Of a DNA stretch of 64,000 nucleotides, positions 11,901-26,900 are shown one piece after another. Each line of letters starts with the position of its first letter. Position 1 is the stretch's first letter. The notes under the pieces were generated by a model. It worked only from the letters and a program-made list of their open reading frames with translations. It had not been told where the DNA came from and did not search any database. Source of the stretch: Platycnemis pennipes (lineage: Eukaryota; Arthropoda; Insecta; Odonata; Platycnemididae); contig OW121850.1 of the NCBI GenBank assembly GCA_933228895.1, positions 34,357,773 through 34,421,772 of the forward strand, read 5' to 3'. The position numbers and the translations under genes were made by a program.

Positions 11901-14900
11901 TAAATAGGGATAACATGGTAAAAAAATGTTTAAGAAGAATTAAAAGGGTACCCAAAAGCCCTGTATTTCATCGCAACGTTCATTTGTCTTACAAGTGTCG
12001 ACTAGACGTCAAAACTACGAGAGCACCAATATCTCTCGACATTAAGCGTGAGATAAGTGATTAGCATTAGCCATGGGAAGGTCTAAGGTGAGAGGAAAAT
12101 TATTATTGAAAAGCTCAACGTTCTTCGAAAAGTAGACAAAAATCCACATACAAAGCTTTTTGAAATAGCGACAAAAATTAAAGATCTGCCATCAATACAA
12201 AACTCAATCTCGTTCTACCCAACATGTACGTTGTTCGGTGTTTCCACCTTCGCTCCGAACCTGTTTTCAAAAAGTATAAAATTCAAAGAAAGTATTGCAG
12301 AATGGACAAGTGTTATGACGGTAATGGGTTCTCATTAGAAATTTCACATTGAAGACAAACGTGTTTGCGTTAATCCAATGTTGCATACTTAGGAAGCAAA
12401 CCTGGTTTATTTAATTTGCTAGAATACCTTAAACAAAGAAAAGTAAATCATTTGAAACTCAAAGGACAAAATAAGAAAAGCACATTTCATGCTCTATCGA
12501 AATTCTCTTCCATTTGTGAATTTTATATTGTTATGACAATCGTCAAAGTGACGCTGTCCCCTGCGACTTCAATAAAACTTTTGCCATTTTTCATCCTCAC
12601 TGCAAAATGATGCCACAAAAGTAATTATTACAAAAGTCTGTTACCCGCATTAAACGAAAAATTGAATTATCTACACGGTGATATGCTCTTTTTGCATGGA
12701 CTGCACATACAAAACGTGCTCTATGGTCATCATCGTCGTAATTAATAGTTGAGTGCAAACCTACATAAGGTATCACACGTATTTTCTTGAGAGGTGTAAA
12801 AATTGTAAATGAAACTTGGTTACAATAAAAGAACAACAGCGATCTATGGAATGAATGAACTTGACGGCCAGCATATTGTTCCCCTGGAAGTTATGCAAAG
12901 CACACATACGTTTTCAACTTGCCCAAGAAGTTCTAACCTGTTTGGTATGTTTTTCTTGTTACCATGTACAGAACTATGGGTCCCTACAAAAACGTGCTAA
13001 TGAGGGTCCACTGTATTTCTACATGAATTTTACATGATGAACTACATCATATTAAATCAAGACTGGACATAATGCATTACCACTTTCTTCTCACTCATTA
13101 AGGCTTATAAAATTAATGTATTCAATAGCCCATACTTGGAGGAAATAATATTTTATTATATGTTTGACATTTTAAAACCAGAGTCAATTTTTCAAAAATT
13201 TAATGAACTTGTAGCTTTTTACTACAGCAGGTAACAAATTAATTTGTAGAATAACATTAAGCATATAAATTGTAATTCTAGTATTCGAAACTTGAGATAC
13301 TAGAGTCATGATTTAATATTTGTAGTGATGGCCGGATCGGATCCGTCGGATCCAAAGATCCGCGGATCTTTCATTTTTTCGGTTCCGGATCCGGATCCAA
13401 AGACACGGAGCAAAATCGGATCCGGATCCTAGATTTTAAATTTTTGCGGCTTAGCGATCGAAGCGCCCCGTGAATGGAAGGTAGGTGCGGTAGATATTGA
13501 CAAGAAGAGGATGAGTAACTCAGGTCACGAAATTAGATGAAAATGTTCCCGTGCAACTAGAAGCAAAATAAAGAAATATGACTTTTTTCCCCATTAGCCC
13601 GGTATCGCGAGAAAAAAATACGTAGGATGTCACGCGGGTAGCCTACATTCGCCGGGATCAGGAGGACAACGAGAACCAGTGTACTGTGCGAAGTTCGATC
13701 CCTTTCGCAGTTAAATTTTTTCTTTCAGTCATTGCATCGAAAATGTTATCATATTTACTTTCAAACCATTGAATCCGAATACTCACTTTATTATACTTTT
13801 GTTGTTTAAATTAGATTTACAAATGTACCATTGATAAATTAAGGATGGTCGGGTCGGATCCACGGGTCTTTCATTTCATTCGCAACTTAAATCATATCCG
13901 AAGACAGTAAAAATTCAGATTCGGATCGGAGATTTTAAAATTTCACGGCTTGGTGATCGATGAGCCCCGCGAATGGAATGTAAGTATGGTAGAAACTGAC
14001 AAGGAGAGGGTGTGTAACTCGGTCGCGAAATGAGAAGATTTTTTTCGTACCAAAAAAAAAAACAAAATAAAAAAATACTCGTCGTGACTTTTTTCCCCAT
14101 ACGCCCGGATGCGCGAGAAAAAAAATAAAGCAGAATGTCACGCGGGTTGCATACATTCGCCAGATTCCCGTGAACCTATGATAGCGTAGTTGTTAAAAAT
14201 GAAGGCTAGTGTACTGCCGGTCACGAGTTCGATCCTTAACACTGCCTAGGAATATAGGCTATGCTGTATTCCTAGGGTGATAAAGTAGGCAGTTAAAAAG
14301 AGTGGATTAACAGAAATTTCATGTCAATTTATAAGTTAAAAAAAAATATTGGAGTTAGTGAAATGATTGGAAAAATTTTTTATTGCAGAATTAAATCGTG
14401 AAATCATTACGTTAACTTTCCCATGTATTTTTAGCAACGCATTTATAAATCTAGTTTAAACGATAGAAGTACAAAAAAGTTGGTATCCACACAGAAATGT
14501 TGGAAATGAAGGATGATAAATTTTTTGATTCAATGGCTGAAAGAAAAATTTTAAACAGCGATAAGAATCGAACTGCTATTGTCGGCTTACCTGATTTTGG
14601 AGAATACATGCTCCCCACATGTCATTCTACTTTTTTCTTGCAAACCCGAGCCAATGGAGAAAAAATCCGAGACTTTTTTAATTTTTGCTTCTAGTAGCAT
14701 GAAAAACAGCTAATCTCATTTCAAGATCAGAGTTACACAACCTCCCCTTAGTAGTATAAAATTCTCAAATTTCATTTTAAAGGTTATTATTAATGAGAAT
14801 TGCAAAATTACTAGTTTAGCAGCTTGAAATATTCTATGATAATATTTTAGTCTTGAAAATGGAATCCCTGGATATTCCATAAATGGAATCTCTTGGCCGC

Positions 14901-17900
14901 ATTAAAATATTTTGTTTCTAAAAAAGAATTTGAAAGTATTCAAGGATTTGATTAATAATTGGAAAATAATTCCTTTGTTAATGAAAATAAACTTACAACG
15001 TTTCTTTCAACTGCACTCTAAAGAATAGTTGTACAGGTTTCAAAAATGTATTGCATGATGAGTATGTGATAAGGAAGTTGATCTTTATATTAGAAGTAAT
15101 AAGATATAGTTATTGCATCCGTAAATCTTGATCTAAGAAAATATTATCCACAAGGATGATTGGAAGTTGATTTTTTCGACAATAAATTCACTTTTTTTTG
15201 GCAATTCTATTGTTGCTGTATTTATATATTTTAAAAAAATCTAGGTTTTGAAAATCTGAATCGAGTATGTGAAACTAAGGATCCGAAACCGAGATAAAGA
15301 TCCGAAACCCAGGCAAGGATCCGGTTCCGGATCCGGATCCGACAAAAAACCTGGATCCGTCCATCACTAAATATTTGAATTCGATACTCGAATTTGAGAA
15401 ATCTGCTATTCGACCTATCTCTAATGAAAACCACCCCAAAAACAGTGTTTTAGAGATAGCTCCGCTTCAATAAGTGATAAAATTAACAATCAAAGTGGGC
15501 AACATTTGTAATTACATTAGGCTTCATTTAACACATTTGCGGTACTGGGTGGTAGCAACCCATACTTTTTTAGAGGGAGAATATATTTTTTATGGATGTT
15601 TTTGATCCTTCAAATTAAATTCAAATACATACAACCCATTTATTTTAAATTTTGCTTTAAGAAACATTTCTTTTAATTAACATTTTTTATTCTAAATTGA
15701 TAGACTATCACTCAGAGGAAAAGAGTTTGTACATAAAATACTGCATTTGGTTTTTAAAAATGATGAATATAATTATATATAATAATAGTTCCATTCATTA
15801 CAGAATCAACTTTTAAGGCTTCGATTCTTTGATTCCTTTAAGAATCAGTAGAATTAAGAATCGATATTGACCCATCCTTAATGTATACCATGTATAACCA
15901 AGAGTGAATTTTAAGAAAAACACTAAAATAGTACATGTGCTATCGATAAGGGCTATACTGCAAAATTATATCTTCATAAAAGATCTACGACTAGTGATGG
16001 CTGGATCGGATCCGTCGGATCCAAAGATCCGCGGATCTTTCAATTTTTCGGTTCCGGATTCGGATCCAAAGACACGGAGTAAAATCGGATCCGGATCGTA
16101 GATTTTAAATTCTCGTCGCTTAGCAATCCAAGCGCCCCGAGATTGGAATGTAGTTGCGGTAGATATTGACAAGAAGAGGATGTGTAACTCAGGTCACGAA
16201 AGTATATGAAAATGTTCCCATGCAACTAGAAGCAAAATAAAGAAATATGACTTTTTTCCCCATTACCCCGGTATTGCGAGAAAAAATACGTAGGATGTCA
16301 CTCGGGTAGCCTACATTCGCTGGGATCAAGCGGACAACAAGAGCTAGTGTACTGCACGAAATATCACCCCTATCGCAGTTTAATTTTCTCTTTCAGTCAT
16401 TGCATCGAAAATGTTATCATCTTCAATTTCAAGCCATTAAATCCGAATACTCACTTTATTATACTTTTGATGTTTAAATAGATTTACAAATGTACCATTA
16501 ATAAATTAAGGATGGTCGGATCGGATCCATGGTTCTTTCATTTCATTCGCTACTGACATCATATGCGAAGACAGTAAAAATTCAAATCCGGATAAGAGAT
16601 TTAAAAATTTCGTGGCTTCTTGTTCGATGCGCACCGCGAATGAAATGTAGGTATGGTAGATACTAACAAGGAGAGGTTAAGTAATTCGGGTCTCGAAATG
16701 AGAAGATTTTTCCATGCTACTAAAAGAAAATAAAAAAATACTCGTCTTGACTTTTATCTCCAAAGGCCTGGATGCACGAGAAAAAAATTAAGCCGCATGT
16801 CATGCGGGTCGCCCACATTCGCAAGATTCCCATGAACCTATGAGAGAGTAGTTAAAAATGAGGGCTAGTGTACTGCCGGTCTCGAGTTCGATACTTAACA
16901 TTGCCCAGGCGATTTCCTCAGGTTGGAAAAGAAGAATGACAAAGTTTTTGATTCAATGGCTGAAAAAAAAATGTTTAAACAATGATAGAATCGAACATCA
17001 TTACCTGCAGTCCACTACCCCACTCTGCTATTGTTGGCCTACCTGATTTTGGAGAATACATGCTCCCCACATGTCATTCTACTTTTTTCTTGCAAACCCG
17101 GGCCAATGGAGAAAAAATCTGAGGCTTTTAAAAATTTTGCTTCTAGTAGCATGAAAAAAGGCTAATCTCATTTCAAGATCGGAACCTCTCCTCTCATTTT
17201 AAAGGTTTTTATTAATAAGATATTGCAAATTTACTAGTTGAGCAGCTTGAAATATATAATTTTTTCATCTTAAAAATGGAATCCCCAAATATTCCATAAA
17301 TTGGATCTCTTGGCCGCATTTAAATTTTTTTGTGTTTCTAAAAAAGAATTTGTAAGCATTCATGGATTTGATTAATAATTGGAAATAATTCCTTTATTAA
17401 TGAAAATGAACGTATAATGTTTCTTTTAACTGCACTCTAAAGAATAGTTTTACAGGTTTCAAAAATGTATTGATTGATGAGCATGTGATAAGGAAGGTGA
17501 TCTTTATATTAGAAGTAATAAGATATAGTCATTGCATCTGTAAATCTTGATCCAGGAAAATATTATCCACAGAGATGATAGGAAGTTGATTTTTTCTACA
17601 ATAAAATTGTTTTTTTCTGTAATTATATTGTTGCTGTATTTATATATGTTTTTTAAATCTAGGTTTTGAAAATGAATGAAATTCGGAATCGAGTATCTGA
17701 AGCCTAGGATCCAAAACCGAGATAAAGATCCGAAACCCAGGCAAGGATCCGGTTCCTGATCCGACAAAAAACCTGGATCCGTCCATCACTAATTAGAAGT
17801 AATGAGATATAGTTATTGCATCCGTAAATCTTGATCCAGGAAAATATTATCCACATAGATGATAGGAAGTTGATTTTTTCTACAATAAATTTACTTGTTT

Positions 17901-20900
17901 TTTGGTAATTCTATTGTTGCTGTATTTATATATTTTCCAGGCAAGGATCCGGTTCCGGATCCGACAAAAAACCTGGATCCGTCCATCACTATCTATGACA
18001 ATGGCTCATTATAAAAACTTAAATAGGCCAATTCAGATTTAACAAAAAACAAAAACAATCATCAAAATTTAGCTATATTACGCAAAAAGTTTGGTAAGTG
18101 TGGTCACAATAAATTTTTTTATATTAAATGCATCAAATAATAAAAATTATTCCTGTGTGGAAGAGCATTTTATAAAACTTAAAAATTCTAAATTAACACC
18201 TAAAATCCTGATCTGTTTTCAGTTTCCAAAGCTGATACCTCTGTTACCGCTTTTCCATTGAAACTTTGAGCACTCAAATAATTTACAGCAGAGAGCTATT
18301 TAGTATTCATTCATACAACATGACAAATATCAGAGATTTGGAAAAATCTGTCAAATGCTAGTGAAACAAATTGCCTATAGTAAAAATTTCACGAGTTTTA
18401 GAAAAGCTTTCCCATTCTGTGCGGATGACATTAATGTACGCCATAGCCGCCATTCCATTGACACGGCTGGCATATATGTATGCCATGGAAATCCCAATTT
18501 TTACTTGGCCGCTAGGGAGCTACAGCAGCCTCTGTCTTGTCTTTTTCATGCTCCCGCAGTTCGTCTATGTCTTCGCATCTGTGTGGCAGCATCCGTTTCC
18601 GATTTTATGGTTTTAGTTTTTTTTTGCAGAATTTTGGGATTAGAGTGCATTTTTTCCAGTTTTTGGTAAGTAATTCTTTATTTATTGTATTCTTTTTTAG
18701 TTTCATTTGCTGTATATGGTTTGATTACACTTTTAAATCGGTTTACGAGTTTTGGGAGTTGCATTGCATTTCTTCTTCACAATTGTATATCTTTCTCTCA
18801 TAGTATAATGATTACGTAAAATTTTATTTTCAACAAAAGTATTTACAAGCTGTATATTTTTTAAGTAAATCGACTGTTTCTCTCGCGCTTATCACATTTA
18901 TTTATTTTGTATATTATCTTGGTTGTGATTATAGAAATGGAAAGAAAACCTCTAGGGACCAAGAGAGGTAGCCGAGTCAAGACGAGGGGAGGCACGCCTT
19001 CAAATCTAGGTAAGAGATTATATTTTTCTGTTTTGAGCATTTTGATCATTTTTTTCAATGGATATAAAATTTTTCCTTGGGAATGTTTTGCAAAATGGAG
19101 ACACTTGTCGCAAATATATGTTTGTTTTTTACATAATATTCAAATAATAATTAGTAGAATTAAGTATTCTAAGAAGTATTCAACAAGCTGTAAATTTTTT
19201 TAAGTACATCGACTGTTGCTTTCGCGCTTATCACTTTTATTTATTTCGTATATTATCTTGGTTGTGATTATAGGAATTATAGGAACTCTGCGGGTGGGTA
19301 GGAGGGAGAATCCAAAGGATGTCGTATCCGCCAAATTAAAAAAAGCGGAGTTGATTGCTCGCTACACCGATGAAGGGATTTGAGTTTTCAAGTGGAAGGA
19401 TAAGAGGGACGTCAGGATGATTTCCTCGGAATTCGGTTGTGAACTTACCGTAGTAGCTGGCACCCGAGGGGCAAAAATTTAACCAGTGGTCATAGCCAGA
19501 TACAATAATTTTATGGGAGGGAATGATCATTGTGACCAACTCTTATCCTACTATCTTTGTGAAAGTAAATCCCTAAAGTGATATAAGAAATTGGCAGTGC
19601 ACATATTCCAAATTATGATGGTGAATAGCTACATGCTCAAAATAAATATATTGAGGGTAAAAAGAGCATGTATGACTTTAGGGTAGAACTAATTGATTCC
19701 CTGATTGGTACAGGCCAAAGACCGACCTTACCAAGGATATTGCATTCAACGCATTTCTTTGCGTACACAGAATCTGGGAAAAAACACTGACAGCAAAAGC
19801 GGTGCCGTATGTGTCATGTAAAGGGTATTAGAAAGTTAGTGACCACCATTTGCCCTGACTGCCAGGGTAAACCAGGGCTATGTCTACGGTCCTGTTTTCA
19901 AAAATATCATGAAAACTTGTAATTTGTAAGACTTGAAATGTTTGTAATAGATTTTATTCAATTTTTTAAATAAAGAATTTATAAAAATATATCTGTAATC
20001 ATAATTATTCGATTGATCCCACCAAAAATTAGTAATCCATACATTTTTGAAAAATTTGTAGGGCATTAAATCATTTTCTTGAAATAAAAAAGAACTAAAA
20101 TATGCCAAACAGGAAAAAGATAGTCATTTGAGTTTCGGGTTGCATACTTTTTTCAATTACCAGTGGCGGGTGGCGTATATTTATGCCACAGTAGATTTGT
20201 TGCAATTTCATCATTATTATTTATAATTTTTTTAAAATTCCTACCTATCTTTGATATGTTATATTTAAGTGTTTGTACACATTCCGTCATTTGCGATGAC
20301 ATTGAAAATTTTGTATGCATTGAAAGAGTAAAGGACTCCTTCAATATACAGATAAATGTCCAGATCTATTAGATGAGAAACTGGGAGCTAAAAAATTAAA
20401 TTAACATGAAGGATTCAAAATAGTCTAAAGAAAAGTAGAAAGAGAGAAAAGGAAGACAACTAGAGTTCATAGCACAAATAACTGGTTGCAAACATACTTT
20501 TAAGAAATATAACTAGAGGAGATTCATGTAGAAAATGCCAAGAGTGAGATGTTCTTTAACAATTTTGTGAAGCTTATCAGAAAGCTGCTTCAAATATATC
20601 ATAGGAACTTGGGCCAGCGATGAATATATTGCAAGGGATCATATGTCCTATAAAAACTATCCTTCAGAACAGTGAACACATCTGTGGATATTGAGGCCTA
20701 TTACTCATTCATGCATTTATATTACAAATTTGACATGGAAAGTGGAGAGCTAAACATATTCTCTGCACATAGATTTTACAAATTATCTCATGGAGCGGCA
20801 ACTTATTTGCTTTGCAGCACCAAATGCCACTTGGCATCACCTTGTTTCATACTGAGATTGTCAAACCTTATTTTCCAAGGCTATATTACTAAAACTCTTC

Positions 20901-23900
20901 TTAACTCTAATTTACATAATGCACATCTAGAATTGAGACAGTCAAAATGATGTGGGAAAAGTTTGTAATTTAAGGACAATACATAACCTTACTTTTGCCA
21001 TAAACAGGAACATGTGGTAAAGGTAGGGAGAGCTTCAATTACTGCATATACAAATTATAGGAAATGTTGGTAGTAATATGTAGAAGGCAAGGTTTTTAAG
21101 ATTTTAAAATATGGCACATATCTATCAATTTATGCCATCACTCACTCAATGATTCAACCGGAAGGTTGGTTTTGATAGGTGAGGGTAGAGCCCACCCCGT
21201 ACTAGGCCAATGGCGTGTGAAATTCACACATTCAGGGTAGGGGGGCCAGTTATTTTCCCTGGGCCACCAGCGATTTCCTAAAAAGTTCTGACACACAGAA
21301 AATCGAATCGCGAGGATTTTAGATGGGGGTGTCCAGAAAGGCTCTTGCCCGGGATTTGAACCCGGGACCCTCCGGTCAGTAGCTCAGTGCTCTACCCACT
21401 ACGCCACCAAGACCCCCACAATTTATGCCACAATGAATCATTATTACAAAACAAATGTCCACCAATTTCATTAGCTCCATACTGAATATGACAGATAAGG
21501 TTACTTAGAAAAAATAGTAATACTTACCACCTGGTGGTGGAGGTGGAAGATCAACAGGTGATCTTAATTCCTGGTGACCTCTGGGAGGACCTCCAAAGGT
21601 CCTCCCTCCACCATGCCCCAATCCCATGCCTCCTCGATTCCTCTCTCTACGCTCTCTATCTTGCTCCTCAAAATGACCATAGCTGCCTCGATTGCCACGT
21701 TCTGTGAATCCTGGACCTTCCCTGGCCATGCCACCCATTTGTCTCCCACCTCCTCCTGCTCCCGCTCCAGCCCCACCACCTACTCCTCCTCCTCCACCAC
21801 TACCACTTCTGCCCCCAAAGCCACCACCACCACCACCTGAAATATTTTTCACCACATTCATCAAACAGACAAAATAAAATTCCAAAAATTAGTTAATAAA
21901 TTAGGTACACAGAATCATCAAATTCCACTGATTTTAACATTAAAAAATTTGATATAAGTTTACACCATCATAGCAACTTCAAGAAGACTATAATTATGAA
22001 AATATCGAGACATTCCATGTATTACTTCACTAAATAGAGGAAATAATAAAATATTTTTCTCCAGTAAATGTTATTTTTTGAAATGATAAAGGCCCTGTAC
22101 ACAACAAAGATTAAAATCCTTCCATGGCCACAGAGTATGGAGAATTGTCCATCCCTTCTACCTAGATAAATGTTTCAGTGTATCCTGTATTAAGTGACCA
22201 CTGATGGCACTGCTGAAAAATAGTCATTAACCCTTATAGTGCTACCAATTTTTTGCGACCTTGGAGATGTGCGGGAGTGTGTGGAGGTGAAGGGATTAAG
22301 CAAAAATGTAACACTTCAGAAAATAAAATACTCTGCAAAATCTATCTTAGCAGAATACAATTTGAAATTTTCTTCAATTTACATTCCATACAGTTTCAGT
22401 ATTGTGGTGATGGAACTAGTCCTTACTAATCATGAATATGTAATAATAGGAATTTTCCAATGTTTTAAAAACAGTGGAAAATTGCAGTAACTATTAATAC
22501 ATAATTACAATTGAATAATCATAGGCAATAAAATTGTTTTCACTCAAATGTAATCAAAAATGAATAATAATTAGCTATAAATATTTTATTTTATGTTCTA
22601 ATAACATCTGATATGTCAGTCCAAAGCACTAAAGGCTGTATCACACTAGCGGTTGCTGGATACAGTTGCCGGTTGTACAGTTGATCAATCAGTGCCAACC
22701 AGCTCTCAACAGTTGGATTATAGGAGCGTGTCTATTTCCAACAGGCTGGTTGTGCAACCGTGGCCAATAGGAGCTCACCTCGCGGTCACAATCTGATTGT
22801 GTTTACATATCGCAATAATTTCATTGTTACCATTTCAACTACGTCCCAAACCTTAAAAATATTGAGAACAAAATTTAAAAAGCATTTAACTCTCTTGCAT
22901 CATCCATTTTTTTGTTAAGGATATATTACAATAGGATACATTTTATCAAGGTGAGATTAAATGTACTTAATTCATTTGTATCTTGTATTTGAGGCATAAA
23001 TCATGCATTTGAGGCAGCATAGGAACAAAATGCAAACAGAAACATCACGTGACTGTGAGGCGAGATCCTATTGGTTGCGATTGCACAATCAGCAGGTTAT
23101 ATAAGCGGTCAGTGTGATTGGAACTGATTACACCAACTGTAACCAGCAACGGCAACTGTAACCGGCAACCGCTAAGGTGATACAGCCTTAAGAGGGGTAC
23201 TTGTTCAATTGAGGGTAAGTGCCTGGATAGATTTTTGTGCGATTTCAAAGGTGCTTCCTTCGAAAATTGGGAAATTACAAACTCATGATTTAATTAAAGC
23301 TACATAAAACATGCTTGCTTCATTATTATTGCTTACTTATGAGGATATATTTAAAAAAGAAACTTGAGTCACGATTTTGCATTCTCATCTTTGTCAAAAC
23401 ATTTAAACCTATCTTCAAAATCATAGAAGTAATCTATACCTTCTCAATAACATACAAAGACATACACTTCAGACGAAGAGAACTTTTTGTAGCAGATGGT
23501 GAGGTCAACACCTTGTGGAAATCCACGTTCTACAAAGTGACAGGCATGAAGTATTACTTTGTCTCCTTCCAGAGACTTGTTTTCTCCACTATCACTTAAA
23601 AAGATCACAAAGTCAAATGACCTTTGCCCAACTTTTCCCTTTACACTGCACCATCTTCAGTGTCAGAGATTTAAATGGAATAGTTAGGATACTTTTTTCC
23701 CAACCAATTTATGCACGCGTAATCCATGAAGCCGTTTATGGTTCTGGATAACTGACTCAAGTCTATCCTTCCTCTTCTCTTTGGCATTTCTCCAGCATCG
23801 CATGGATTCTATTCCATCCTGTGTCTTATTGAAGTACCACCTACAATCTGAGGCTATGCAAAAAATGTTATGATGAGCAATCACCTCCCTTCTTTCTGAA

Positions 23901-26900
23901 CAAGTGAGGAACACATGATTTGAAATAAATTGTATTGAAAAAGATGTGCACAAATTTTGCACTTGGAGATCGGTGGCATTCTTGAGAGAGTTGACTGAGA
24001 AACTATAGACAGAATAATGCATGTCTTCCATGTAGACCTTAAGCTCATCAAGAGAGACCCAAATACTGCTTCATGAAATTCAGCTCCCAACTTTTACTCT
24101 TCCTGAAAAAGTGCACACAGTAAACAAATTGACTGATCATGAGCTCAACGAGGATGCCTCAGTGGTTCTATCAAAGACCACAACTTCCACATCGCCCTTA
24201 AAAAGATTGACAGAGCAGATAATCAGAGGAGTAGAAGCTGCGGTTCAAATTCTACCAAAACTCAAGCAGACAAAATAAGAGCAGACGTGACCCATGTTTT
24301 CCAGAGTGAGGTCACCAAAACCTAGCGCCACAGTCAGCAAACACAAAGTTCTAATCTATCTACACAGACAGAAGGAGCTCCTAATCCTTTCTGGTGATAA
24401 AGTCAATGCAACTGTCCTAATGAAGGACTGTCACGAGAAAATATCAGCCCTGCTCAACGAGATCACAGTAGACCCAATGAGTAGGATAGAATGACTCAAC
24501 AAGGAGAAGATTAAATGGTCAGCCATACCTGCGGAAGATTAAGTCTAATACCATCTACAGCAATTCTGCCATGACTTTATGGCTTACCCAAGGTTCATTG
24601 AGAAGTTCCCCTATGACCCATAGTAACCAATAATGGTGCAGTGACTCACAGGCTTGCACATTACATAGCATGCGCCCTGCAGCTATTTACTGGGTATACC
24701 AATTGACATAAAGTTAAGCCCACTTATATCAAACCTGTTTATAATAAAGTTCCAGTTATTACGAAGTGAAGGCTATTCCCCGCCAAAGAGAGGCTTGGAA
24801 AAACTGGCCCACATGTAACGAAGTTTGGTAATTACAAAGTAAATATTCCCCCTCAACTTCGTTATAAACGGGATTGACTGTATACAAAAACACCATGCAC
24901 TTCCAAACCCTAATTCAGAACATTCAGCTCCAAGAACAAGGCTCAATGGTGAGATTCCACACTGTCTCTCTATTCAAAACAGTACCTACGATGACTCCAT
25001 CTGCTTCATTGCAAATCTCACTTTCATAGGATTACCCAAGGACATTCCTGAGCTAGCTAAATTCTGCCTATAAATCTCATACTTCACCTGGAATGCAAAT
25101 ACTTCCAACAGAACCAAGGGGCTGCCATGGTGTCCCCTCGGTCCCCAGTAGTAGCTGATATTTTCAAGAATTTTGAACAGATGGCCATCCAGATCTACCA
25201 AAAAAAAGCTGTGTGTGTGGACGTTGACAACACCATAGTCACGTGTCCTCATGAGAGAGAGGAACTAGAAGAGTTTCCTAATAAAGGTGAAAAGTATTGG
25301 CAATATTTAAATGAACAACTAATCCAAAGGATTAGGGCAGTAAAGGTGCCAGCTGCAGTTAAAAGATGCATTGAACTAAAATATTGAGTTCTTGCATTTT
25401 GCTTGCTATCCTGCCTGCAAGTCTACTCTATGATTTTCCTTGTAAAAAATTATTTTTTTCTTTTAAATGATTGTAAATATATAAATGTGTTTGCATATTA
25501 TATATGCGTGCATGTGTACATGTTCATAGGTACATTTTCATATTTCTAGGTTTAATAAGATATAGTAGAAGCCCGTTATAGTGAGTACAGCATATAGCGA
25601 ATATCTCGCAATAACGAGTGATTGGCAATGTACACCTATCCACAATAAAATGTTACCACTTCGGAGGCCGATTTTTTCTAAGTCCCGAGTTCAATGAGAT
25701 TTGACTACAGTGCAGCTCTGTCCCTTTAAATGCCCCGACCACAAAAGAACCGCAAGACCAGGGCACGGCCCTCTTAAGAGAGCCCCTTGCCATGGTTTAG
25801 GGTGAGACCCTTCCTCAATGACCTGGGGGTTTATGATAGGAATTTTTGCATTGGAGGGGAAGGTGGCCTAAAGGGTGCCCTGTGGCAATTAGTCGGCTCC
25901 AAGGAGTGAGGTCTCCCAAAAAAAAGCCTTCTTTTCGATTGCTGCTCGGAGTGACTCCCTTGAAGATGGGTTGCGTAGGTTTACGTGACTACAGCTCTTG
26001 AGAGAGTGACAACCCAATCTAAATGCAGTTCGAATTGAAAGTTGTCATTAACACCGTCGATATTTCCCAGTCTATGATATTTTTCCAAAGCATTCCACAA
26101 TACTCAGTTATTGCCTTTATTTCGTCGTAGGAAATAATTTGATGTTACAATATTAATGACATAGATGATTATTTATCTGTTAATGATCGATGATATTTTT
26201 GCATTATCAGTGAATTTTATTTGATTGCGTGATGCGCTCGAAAAATGCACTTGTATAGTAAATTGCAAAAATACTCATGCTGCAGCTGATACATGTAGAT
26301 TTCAATAAGAATAGAGAAGACGTATTGAACGTCAATATGGAATATAAGCATTAAGTTTCAAGCTCAAGTAGGTACACTCGCGTACACGTCTGGTTATTTC
26401 TTAGAATGAATACTCATCAGAAATTCATATCATAGTATATGCTATTTTAAATATCAAAACAATATCACTTAATAAATAATAGTATTAAGGAGATTATTAA
26501 GAATACATTGAAAGTCTCAAAAATACTCGTAGATATATTGGTCACAACTACAGGTGTGTTTTCATATTCAAAGGCCACGGTTCGAGTACCGGCAGTTCAT
26601 ACTTAAGAACTGCATGGCGCAAGGAGCAGGTAAAAATAATCACCCTGTACTCAAAGGTCATGTCTTCTAGTACTTCATCGTTCACACTCCTTTCGACCCA
26701 CTTTAATTTCTCCACACCCACATCTCAAAAGCCCTGAGTATATTTTCATCTTCTTCCCATAAAGCCCATTTTTAAGCGTCACATAGTGCCACGCTCCATT
26801 TCTAACTTTTCACTAGTATTTTCTTTACTTCCCTACTTAAGGGGCCGTGGGACATGATTATTTTTTCGCTTTCGGGTGCTGAGATGATGGAGATAGTTTT

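Noticed and set aside
21574..21877. plus-strand Pro/Ser/Thr-rich ORFs
   Set aside because: Antisense shadows of the EIF4H Gly/Arg exon.
23684..24031. 115-codon minus ORF as a host exon
   Set aside because: No family recognised and it adjoins a decayed retroelement.
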